From: Sphingomonas sp. Ag1
Lineage (GTDB): Bacteria > Pseudomonadota > Alphaproteobacteria > Sphingomonadales > Sphingomonadaceae
NCBI RefSeq assembly: GCF_000980895.1
Contig: NZ_LAZX01000094.1
Span: 1,054,001 to 1,118,000, forward strand
DNA: 64,000 bases
Reading direction: 5' to 3'
How positions within the stretch are numbered: the stretch's first letter is position 1; each line of letters starts with the position of its first letter. Both the position numbers and the translations under genes were made by a program. Of the stretch, positions 57,342 to 64,000 are shown one piece after another. The notes below the pieces were generated by a model. That model saw nothing but the letters and a program-made list of their open reading frames with translations, did no database searches and had not been told where the DNA came from.

Positions 57342-59111
57342 ATGCGCATCACCCTGCCCGGAGCGGAACGCCGCGGCTCACCCTTCGAGCTGACCTTTGA
57401 TGGGGAGACGATCAAGGCGTGGCCGGGCGAAAGCGTCGCCGCTGCGCTGACCTCGGCGGGCAAGCGCGCGCTGCGGGAGGCGTCTACCGGCGCGCGCCGC
57501 GGCATGTGGTGTGGCATGGGGGTGTGCGGCGAATGCCGGGTGGAGGTGGACGGCGCAGTGCGCCTCGCCTGCATGACCCCGGCGAAACCTGACCAGCAGA
57601 TCAAGCAGGCGCCTAACCGCGTCGTGGCAGGCGAAAGGACGATATTGCCCGCCCCCCGCGCGGCTACGGTGGAGACCCCCGACGTGCTGGTCGTCGGCGC
57701 TGGACCGGCGGGTTTGTCCGCCGCGCGCATCGCGGCAGCCACCGGGCTCGACGTCCTGATCGCGGACGAGCGCGCAATGGCGGGCGGGCAGTATTTCAAG
57801 CAGCCGGCCGGTGCCTTTGCGATCGATCCTGAACGCAGCGATCGGCAGACCGCCGAGGGGCGAGCGCTCATTGGGCAGACACTGGCGGCCGGCGCGCGCC
57901 TGCTGCATGGGCGTACGATGTGGGCCGCCACACGAGACGAGGCGGGGCAGCTGTCGATCAGCCTTTCCGGTGATGCAGGCGCGGTGGTGGTTCGACCGAA
58001 GCGGCTGGTGCTGGCGATGGGCGCCTATGAGCGGGCGTGGCCGGTGCCCGGCTGGACGCTGCCGGGCGTCATGACGGCGGGGGCGGCGCAGACGTTGCTG
58101 CGCGCCTATGCGACCGCGCCGGGGCGGCGCGTGCTGGTGGCGGGCAATGGCCCGCTCAACATTCAGGTTGCGCGCGAATTGCTGCGCGCAGGATGTGAGG
58201 TGGTGGCGCTGGTCGAGGCTGCACCGGCACCGGGGCCCAGACGCACGCTCGATGTGCTTCGCATGGCCAAGGCTGCACCAAGGCTGGTGATGGATGGCGC
58301 GGGGATGCTGGCTGCGTTGCGCCGGGCGAAGGTGCCGATGCTGTACGGCCATGTGGTGACCGGGATCGAGGGCTTCGACAAAGCGGAGAGGGTCACGGTC
58401 GCGAGGACCGATGCCGACGGTACGATCGTCCCCGGCAGCGAGCGGTCGTTCGAGGTTGATGCGGTGTGCCTGGGCTATGGCTTCCTGCCGCAAGCGGAGG
58501 CGGCGCGGGCGCTGGGATGCGCGACGGAGAGCAGCGCCGACGGCACGATCCGCGTCGTGCGCGACGATGCCGGGCACACCACGATCGAGGATGTTCAGGT
58601 GATCGGCGACGGCGGCGGGCTGGGCGGCGCGCGGATCGCGATGGCGCAGGGCGTGCTTGGCGGCGCGGCGCTGGTGGAGGCGCTGGGCGGGCGACCTGTT
58701 GCCGCCGCGGAGCGTGCGAAGGCGGTTCGCGAGTTGGGGCGGCATCGTGTGTTCCAGGATGCGCTGTGGCGCATCTACGCGCCCGTGGGGCTGCCGAATT
58801 TGCGGCCTGATGCGCTGCTGTGCCGGTGTGAAAGCGTGCCTGTTTCGGCCGTGAATTCGCTGCTGGCGGCCGGTCTGCGGGATATTTCGGCCATCAAGCG
58901 CGCAACCCGCGCGGGCATGGGCGCGTGCGGGGGAAGATATTGCGCCGCCGTGATCGAAGCGCGCCTGAAAGCGGCCGGCGAGGGCAACGTGGCCACCGCG
59001 CTGCCGGGCTTTGCGCCGCGCGCCCCGTTCAAGCCGACGACGATCGATCAGATCGTCGCTACCGCAACGAATGGTCGCATAAAGAACGAAAGTTCGACAG
59101 AAGAACATTGA
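57342..59111 (+). CDS. Fused 2Fe-2S / FAD oxidoreductase, D-hydroxyproline dehydrogenase alpha-gamma-like
   Basis: 589 residues in three parts. First comes an HcnA/OoxA-like 2Fe-2S domain with Cys57, Cys62, Cys65 and Cys77. Next is an FAD/NAD-type oxidoreductase from about residue 112 (DVLVVGAGPAGLSAARIAA). Last is a Bfd-like 2Fe-2S region (LLCRCESVPVSAVNSLLAAG, then GACGGRYC). In hydroxyproline, opine and cyanide systems the gamma and alpha subunits are usually separate genes. The DadA-like beta partner is at 62062-63204. It probably passes electrons from the beta subunit to the respiratory chain. Confidence 0.85.
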   Translation: MRITLPGAERRGSPFELTFDGETIKAWPGESVAAALTSAGKRALREASTGARRGMWCGMGVCGECRVEVDGAVRLACMTPAKPDQQIKQAPNRVVAGERTILPAPRAATVETPDVLVVGAGPAGLSAARIAAATGLDVLIADERAMAGGQYFKQPAGAFAIDPERSDRQTAEGRALIGQTLAAGARLLHGRTMWAATRDEAGQLSISLSGDAGAVVVRPKRLVLAMGAYERAWPVPGWTLPGVMTAGAAQTLLRAYATAPGRRVLVAGNGPLNIQVARELLRAGCEVVALVEAAPAPGPRRTLDVLRMAKAAPRLVMDGAGMLAALRRAKVPMLYGHVVTGIEGFDKAERVTVARTDADGTIVPGSERSFEVDAVCLGYGFLPQAEAARALGCATESSADGTIRVVRDDAGHTTIEDVQVIGDGGGLGGARIAMAQGVLGGAALVEALGGRPVAAAERAKAVRELGRHRVFQDALWRIYAPVGLPNLRPDALLCRCESVPVSAVNSLLAAGLRDISAIKRATRAGMGACGGRYCAAVIEARLKAAGEGNVATALPGFAPRAPFKPTTIDQIVATATNGRIKNESSTEEH

Positions 59112-59156
59112 CTGGCCGGAGGGTCATTGTCATTCGACGCAGCGGGGAGGGCTGCC

Positions 59157-60668
59157 GTGCTGCGCCTGTGCTGGATCGTATCGTTTCTGATTGCTGTGGT
59201 GGCAGGCGGGATGGCGCATGCGCGCACGCTGGAGGATGTCCGCCAATCGGGTGAGATCCGCGTCGGGGTGAACCCCAATTTCCCGCCGATGAGCAGCTAT
59301 GGCGACGACAACCGGCTCGCCGGTTTCGACGTCGATGTGGCGCGGCGCATCGCCGACGCGCTCGGCGTCAAATTGACGCTGGTGCCGACCGAGGCCGCGC
59401 AGCGGGTCCCGTTCCTGGTGTCGGGCCGCATCGACATGTCGATGGGCGCGCTGACCATCACGCCCGAACGCCAGGCGCTGATCGATTTCACCATTCCGCT
59501 CCATTCGGAAGCGATGGGGGTCATCACCACCGATCGCGTGAAGGCGGAGCGCTGGGAGGATCTGAACCGCCCCGACATCACGCTGGTCAACATGCGCGGC
59601 AACCAGTCGGTCAGCGTGCTGCAGGAAAAGCTGCCCCTGCCCCGCCGCCTGCTGGTCGACGGCAACGCCGACACGATCCGCGCGATCGCGCAGGGGCGCG
59701 CCGACGCGCTGATCGAGAACACCGATTTCTTCCTGGGCTTCACGCGCAACTATCCCGAGGTCAAATGGCGCGTCCTGCCCGACCCCATCTTCGCCGCCTG
59801 GTGCGGAATTGGCGTCGCCAAGGGCAATGCCAGCCTTCAGGCCGAACTCGACCGCGTGCTCCATGCGCTGCACAAGGACGGCAGCATCGCCGCCATGTGG
59901 CGCAACCATTATGCCGCGGACATGAGCGTGCCGGTGGGCGAGGAGCAGATCGCGCCCGCGCTGCGCGATCGTCCCGCCGCCACGCAGGCGGAGAGCAGCG
60001 GCTACGCCTTCGATTTCAGCGGGGTGATCGGCCAGATCCCCTACCTGCTGGGCGGCGCGGCGATATCGCTGCAGATCGCGTTCCTCGCCTTCATCATCGG
60101 CGCCTCGATCGGCCTCGGCGGCGCGATGGCGCTGCTTTATGCGGCAGGGCCGGTTCGCAGCTTCGTCAGCGGCTATGTGACGCTATTCACCAACACGCCT
60201 GCGCTGGTGCAGATCTTCCTCATTTATTACGCGCTGCCGGACGCGGGGATCAAACTGGGCTCGTTCACTGCGGTGGTCATTGGCCTGACGCTTAACGCCG
60301 GCGCCTATCTGACCGAGATCATCCGCGCGGGCGTCGCATCGGTGCGGCCGGCGGAACTCGAGGCGGCGAGCGTCCTTGGTCTCCACCGCCGCGACGTGAT
60401 GACTCATGTCATCGTGCCGCACGTGTTGCGCACGGTGTACCGCCCGCTGGCCAATTTCTTCATCGTGCTGGTGCTCGGCAGCTCGATGGCCGCGCTGTTC
60501 GGCGTCGAGGAACTGACCGGCCGCGCGATCAACGTCAGCACCACGAGCCTGCGCACGATCGAGACGTTCGCCGTCGCGGGCCTCATCTACATCGCCCTGA
60601 CCCTGATCGCCTCCGCGGCGCTGGCGTGGTTCGGGCGCACCTTCTTCCGCGTCCGCACGGGGGCCTGA
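59157..60668 (+). CDS. Amino acid ABC transporter: binding protein fused to permease
   Basis: 503 residues from GTG 59157, with GGGGAGGG six bases upstream. After a signal/anchor segment comes a family 3 solute-binding domain (about 20-265; GEIRVGVNPNFPPMSSYGDDN and AGFDVDVARRIADALG). A HisM/GlnP-type permease domain follows, with about five helices from about residue 300 (AYLTEIIRAGVASVRPAELEAA is the EAA loop). Fusions of this kind are typical of Gram-positive GlnPQ systems and less usual in Gram-negatives, as the binding domain would be tethered in the periplasm. Confidence 0.92.
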   Translation: MLRLCWIVSFLIAVVAGGMAHARTLEDVRQSGEIRVGVNPNFPPMSSYGDDNRLAGFDVDVARRIADALGVKLTLVPTEAAQRVPFLVSGRIDMSMGALTITPERQALIDFTIPLHSEAMGVITTDRVKAERWEDLNRPDITLVNMRGNQSVSVLQEKLPLPRRLLVDGNADTIRAIAQGRADALIENTDFFLGFTRNYPEVKWRVLPDPIFAAWCGIGVAKGNASLQAELDRVLHALHKDGSIAAMWRNHYAADMSVPVGEEQIAPALRDRPAATQAESSGYAFDFSGVIGQIPYLLGGAAISLQIAFLAFIIGASIGLGGAMALLYAAGPVRSFVSGYVTLFTNTPALVQIFLIYYALPDAGIKLGSFTAVVIGLTLNAGAYLTEIIRAGVASVRPAELEAASVLGLHRRDVMTHVIVPHVLRTVYRPLANFFIVLVLGSSMAALFGVEELTGRAINVSTTSLRTIETFAVAGLIYIALTLIASAALAWFGRTFFRVRTGA

Positions 60669-60670
60669 CC

Positions 60671-61360
60671 ATGATCGAGTCCATCGTCGAAAGCGCGCCG
60701 CGCTTCTTCACGCCGGGCGTCGCGCTGTTCCTGCTCGGCGCGCTGTGGCGAACGATCGTGATGACGGCGATCGGCTGCTCGCTCGGCTTTGCGTTCGGCA
60801 TGGGACTGGCCGTCCTGCGGCGCACCCGCGCGCCGGCGCTGGCGCCCTTGCGGTTCGCCGCGATGCTGGTCGTCGAGACGTTCCGCCGCCTGCCCTTCCT
60901 GGTGCTGCTGATCCTGTCGCTGTTCGCAACGCAGATCATCGCGCCGGAGCTGTCGCTGCTCGGCATCGCGACGGTGGCGATCACGCTTTATGCCACCGCC
61001 TATCTGTCCGAGATCATCCGCGCCGGCCTCGATTCCGTGCCGCGTACCCAGGTGGAGGGCGCCGAGGCGCTCAACTTCAACGCCTGGCAGGTGTTCTGGC
61101 TGGTGGTCCTGCCGCAGAGCTGGCGCATCATCCTGCCGCCCGCCACCGCCTTCATCGTCATGTTCATCAAGGATACCTCGCTCGCCTCGCACCTAGGCGT
61201 CGTGGAACTGACCTTTTCGGGCAAGATCCTGGTGAACCGCGGCTTCCCGCCGACTTTGGGCTTCGGCGCGGTCCTGATCCTCTATTTCCTTCTGTCTTGG
61301 CCGCTCGGCCTGCTCGCCAAGCGCCTGGAGAACCGCCTTGCACCATCTCGACGTCCGTGA
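60671..61360 (+). CDS. Amino acid ABC transporter permease
   Basis: 229 residues from ATG 60671, two bases after the preceding stop. About five helices, with the coupling loop AYLSEIIRAGLDSVPRTQVEGAEAL (EAA-type), place it in the HisM/GlnP family. It would pair with the permease part of the fused protein to form a heterodimeric channel. It overlaps the ATPase gene by 23 bases. Confidence 0.94.
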   Translation: MIESIVESAPRFFTPGVALFLLGALWRTIVMTAIGCSLGFAFGMGLAVLRRTRAPALAPLRFAAMLVVETFRRLPFLVLLILSLFATQIIAPELSLLGIATVAITLYATAYLSEIIRAGLDSVPRTQVEGAEALNFNAWQVFWLVVLPQSWRIILPPATAFIVMFIKDTSLASHLGVVELTFSGKILVNRGFPPTLGFGAVLILYFLLSWPLGLLAKRLENRLAPSRRP

Positions 61361-62081
61361 CCTTGAAGCCAGCTATGCCGGCAACCCTGTCCTGCGCGGC
61401 GTTACCCTGTCCGCCGACAAGGGCGAGGTCGTCAGCCTGATCGGCCCGTCGGGATCGGGCAAGAGCACGCTGCTGCGCGTCCTGATCGGCCTGACGCCGC
61501 CGACGGCGGGGGCGGTCTGCATCGGCGGCACAGCGGTCGATTATGCCGACAAGCGCAGCCTGCGCGCGCTGCGCAGCCGAATGTCGATCGTGTTCCAGCA
61601 GTTCAACCTGTTCCAGAACATGACCGCGCGGGCCAATGTCGCGATCGCGCCGGTGAAGGTGCACGGCGTGCCCAAGCGCGAGGCGGAGGAGCGCGCAATG
61701 GCGCTGCTGGAGAAGGTCGGCCTGGGGCACAAGGGCGACAGCTATCCCGATCAGCTGTCGGGCGGCCAGCAGCAGCGGGTGGCGATCGCCCGGGCGCTGG
61801 CGGTCGAGCCGGAGATTCTGCTGCTCGACGAAGTGACCTCAGCGCTTGATCCCGAGCGTGTCGGCGAAGTGCTGGACACGGTTCGCGCGCTGGCGGGGGA
61901 CGGCATCACCATGCTGCTGGTCAGCCACGAAATGGCGTTCGTACGCGAAATATCGACCCGCGTGGTGATGATGGATGCCGGGCAGGTGGTGGAGACCGGG
62001 ACGTCGGCGGAGATCTTCACCGCCGCGAAGATGGAGCGGACGCGTGCCTTTGTCGGTGCCGTCATCCGGCACGCGGCCTGA
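61338..62081 (+). CDS. Amino acid ABC transporter ATP-binding protein
   Basis: 247 residues from TTG 61338, with GGAG upstream inside the permease gene. Walker A GPSGSGKST, Q-loop VFQQFNLFQNMTARANV, signature LSGGQQQRVAIARAL, Walker B ILLLDEVTSALDPE, and His switch VSHEMAFVREI are those of polar amino acid importers (GlnQ/HisP). Its end overlaps tail-to-tail with the oxidoreductase on the other strand by 20 bases. Confidence 0.96.
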   Translation: MHHLDVRDLEASYAGNPVLRGVTLSADKGEVVSLIGPSGSGKSTLLRVLIGLTPPTAGAVCIGGTAVDYADKRSLRALRSRMSIVFQQFNLFQNMTARANVAIAPVKVHGVPKREAEERAMALLEKVGLGHKGDSYPDQLSGGQQQRVAIARALAVEPEILLLDEVTSALDPERVGEVLDTVRALAGDGITMLLVSHEMAFVREISTRVVMMDAGQVVETGTSAEIFTAAKMERTRAFVGAVIRHAA

Positions 62082-63204
62082 AGGCGTCTAAGGGCGCCGC
62101 CATCGGGGGCGCCTTGCCCTGCACCATGCTGGCGATCGCGCGCGCCGCCGCCGGGCCGCCGGTGAAGCCCATCCACGGCACATAGTTCAGGAACACGCCG
62201 GGCGCGCCGGGCAGCTCGCCCAGGATCGGCAGCCAGTCATCGGTGCCGTTGACGAAGGCCGCCCAGCTGCGCACCAGTTTCAGCCCGCCGATCGCCGGCA
62301 CCGCAGCGCGGGCGAGCGACAGGTTCTGCGCCAGGTTTTCGATATCGACCACCGGCCGCCCCTCCGCGTCGAGCCGCGCCGACCAGCCGCCGCCGATCAA
62401 GATGCTGCCCGCGCGCGTCTGCTTCATGGTGAGCTTTTCGCCAGCACTGTAAACGAGATGCTTGATCAGCGGCGCGGCCGGCTCGGTCACGCTCACCTGG
62501 ATCGGGAAGGCCTGAACGCCCAGCGTCACGCCCAGCGACTGCGTCAGCGCGCCGCTGGCCGAGCCGGCGGCGATCACGATCCGATCGGCGGTGTAGCGGC
62601 CAGTGTCGGTGGTGACGGTATAGGCCCCCGCCTCGCGCCGGAGCGCCGCTGGGCCGCTGTAGCTGGCGATCTGCGCGCCCGCCGCCTGCGCGGCGCGGGC
62701 GAAGGCGGGGGCGACCAACATCGGATTGGCCTTCCCCTCGATCGGGCAAAGCGCGCCGCCGATCAGCGATTCGGAAAGATAGGGTGCGTGTTCGCGCAGC
62801 GAACGGCTGTCGAGCAGTTCCATCGGCAGCCCGGCAACCCGCTCAACCTGCGCCTTGGCCGCGATCTCCGCCATCTCCGCCTCGGTCGCGCCGACCAGCA
62901 GGCCGCCGCCGAAGCCGATTTCGAGATCGGTGCCAAGCTCCGCCTCCAGCGTGCGCCAGATGTCGAGCGACGCCATGTAGAAGGGGATCGCTTGCGCATA
63001 GTTCTGCGCCCATTCCGGGCCGAGATTGCGGAAGGGATCGTGCGGGATCTGGGCGTGAAGGCTCCCGGCATTGGCGCTGCTCGCCAGGCCGCTGAGCCCC
63101 GCCTGTTCGACCAGCGTCACGGCAACGCCATCACGCGCCAGATAATAGGCCGTCGCACATCCGGCGATTCCGCCGCCGACCACGATCACCTCGTCCACGC
63201 GCAT
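62062..63204 (-). CDS. DadA-like FAD oxidoreductase, D-hydroxyproline dehydrogenase beta-like
   Basis: 380 residues from ATG 63202-63204. It starts with the FAD motif VIVVGGGIAGCATAYYLARDG and has ASSANAGSLHAQI (where DadA has the FGNAG region). The C-terminal FLNYVPWMGFTGGPAAARAIA binds the isoalloxazine. It is similar in size to the beta subunits of D-hydroxyproline, opine and sarcosine-type dehydrogenases, which carry the substrate site. Its neighbours suggest D-4-hydroxyproline as substrate, with the fused alpha-gamma protein as partner. It is convergent with the ABC genes and divergent from the deaminase. Confidence 0.87.
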   Translation of the reverse strand: MRVDEVIVVGGGIAGCATAYYLARDGVAVTLVEQAGLSGLASSANAGSLHAQIPHDPFRNLGPEWAQNYAQAIPFYMASLDIWRTLEAELGTDLEIGFGGGLLVGATEAEMAEIAAKAQVERVAGLPMELLDSRSLREHAPYLSESLIGGALCPIEGKANPMLVAPAFARAAQAAGAQIASYSGPAALRREAGAYTVTTDTGRYTADRIVIAAGSASGALTQSLGVTLGVQAFPIQVSVTEPAAPLIKHLVYSAGEKLTMKQTRAGSILIGGGWSARLDAEGRPVVDIENLAQNLSLARAAVPAIGGLKLVRSWAAFVNGTDDWLPILGELPGAPGVFLNYVPWMGFTGGPAAARAIASMVQGKAPPMAAPLDAFRPRAG

Positions 63205-63275
63205 GCTCCCGTTATTAACCAACACCGTAACGTTCCCATCTTGCCACTGCAAAGTTGGGCGCTATGGTTACAAGT

Positions 63276-63287
63276 GTTCGCTTATCG
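63276..63287. promoter_or_regulatory. Copy of the TTCGC motif upstream of the deaminase gene
   Basis: GTTCGCTTATCG lies 54 bases before the deaminase start in the divergent gap. It closely matches the GTTCGC(A/T)T motifs at 56510 and 56529. If a single regulator binds all, the divergent units would be co-regulated. Confidence 0.35.
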
Positions 63288-63340
63288 CATCGCATGACGA
63301 AAGCATATCCGTCATGCGTCCCCAGACAGAAAGCAGGTTC

Positions 63341-64000
63341 ATGAAGAAATTCCGCGGTAGCTACACCGTCGCGGTCACGCCGTTCTCGACCGATGGCGCC
63401 ACCGTCGATGTGGGCGCGCTTCGCTCCTTCCTCGACTGGCAGATCGACTGCGGCGTGCCCGGCATCATCATGCTGGGCACCACGGGCGAGTTCCTGACCA
63501 TCAGCCGCGAGGAACGCCGCACGATCGTCGAGGAGACGGTGAAGCATGTCGATGGCCGCATGGACGTGCTGGTCGGCACGATGGATGCCTATACGCCCAA
63601 CGCCGTCGCGCACAGCGCAGAGGCGCAGGCGCTGGGCGCCGATGGCCTGATGATCATCCCGCCTTATTATTACACGCCGACCGACGACGAGATCTTCGCC
63701 TATTATCGCGCCATCTGCGACGCGGTCACCGTGCCGATCATGGTGTACAACAATCCGGTGACGTCGAACCGCGACATGAGCGCGGCGCTGATCGCCAGGC
63801 TGACGACCGCGTTCGAGCAGGTCCGCTACATCAAGGAGGCGAGCATGGACGTCGCCCGGGTGTACGACATCGTCGAGGAAACCGGCGGGGTGATGAACGT
63901 GTTCGCCGGCGAGCGTCCGGTGGAAAGCTTCCTGCTAGGCGCGGTCGGCTATGTGAACCCTTACGGCAATTACCTGCCCTATTCGACGACGCGGATGTGG
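63341..64000 (+). CDS. DHDPS-family deaminase/aldolase, 3' truncated by window end
   Basis: The first 220 codons of a dihydrodipicolinate synthase family protein starting MKKFRGSYTVAVTPF at ATG 63341. Family signs are IMLGTTGEFLTISREER, the Tyr region MVYNNPVTSNRD, and the Schiff-base Lys in YIKEASMD. Members include DapA, sugar-acid aldolases and the 1-pyrroline-4-hydroxy-2-carboxylate deaminase of hydroxyproline breakdown. The surrounding genes favour the last: its product would be 2-oxoglutarate semialdehyde, the substrate of the dehydrogenase at 55041-56468. The reading frame is open to the end of the window. Confidence 0.88.
   Translation, partial: MKKFRGSYTVAVTPFSTDGATVDVGALRSFLDWQIDCGVPGIIMLGTTGEFLTISREERRTIVEETVKHVDGRMDVLVGTMDAYTPNAVAHSAEAQALGADGLMIIPPYYYTPTDDEIFAYYRAICDAVTVPIMVYNNPVTSNRDMSAALIARLTTAFEQVRYIKEASMDVARVYDIVEETGGVMNVFAGERPVESFLLGAVGYVNPYGNYLPYSTTRMW

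Overview
The window is about 64 kb of high-GC DNA in which almost every base belongs to a densely packed gene. Gene content and order point to an alphaproteobacterium of the Sphingomonadaceae (Sphingomonas-like). Indicators are TonB-dependent uptake with an adjacent GPH-type transporter, secreted DUF885 and M13 metallopeptidases in tandem, a CreD-like envelope protein, family 5 uracil-DNA glycosylase, and linked sdh, mdh and suc genes. The assignment is by recognition only; no search was run. No prophage, insertion sequence, CRISPR array or plasmid function was seen.

Layout. 0-13 kb holds the TCA cycle block: the end of sdhA, three unrelated envelope/proteolysis genes (C13 peptidase, ClpP-like peptidase, CreD), sdhB, a PaaI thioesterase, zapE, mdh, sucD, sucA and sucB. 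13-20 kb carries an L,D-transpeptidase, an ABC-2 exporter pair and two secreted zinc peptidases. 20-25 kb is small housekeeping: an SMR exporter, a phosphoribosyltransferase, a cupin, tRNA-Gly, S1/P1 nuclease, CinA, UdgB, folK and tRNA-Lys. 25-33 kb has a D-lactate dehydrogenase-like enzyme, a P-type cation pump and a paoABC periplasmic aldehyde oxidoreductase. 33-38 kb is the tesA | ybbA-ybbP divergent locus and dinB. 38-44 kb is a nutrient uptake island: a GPH symporter, a TonB receptor and a divergent regulator with two TetR domains. 44-50 kb is a complete six-gene Mrp Na+/H+ antiporter operon with fused A and B subunits, every junction a 4-bp overlap.

50-53.7 kb is a D/L-alanine catabolic locus (alr-dadA-ridA divergent from an Lrp-type regulator). 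53.7-64 kb is best read as a hydroxyproline or similar cyclic amino acid catabolic island. It has a CoA-transferase, a semialdehyde dehydrogenase of the ketoglutarate/succinate semialdehyde type, an SDR, a fused 2Fe-2S/FAD oxidoreductase matching the gamma and alpha subunits of D-hydroxyproline dehydrogenase, a polar amino acid ABC importer whose binding protein is fused to a permease, a DadA-like oxidoreductase matching the beta subunit, and a DHDPS-family deaminase cut by the window end. A TTCGC-rich motif recurs in its divergent promoters and may mark a shared operator. This island is the most promising part of the window for new biology. Its substrate remains an inference.
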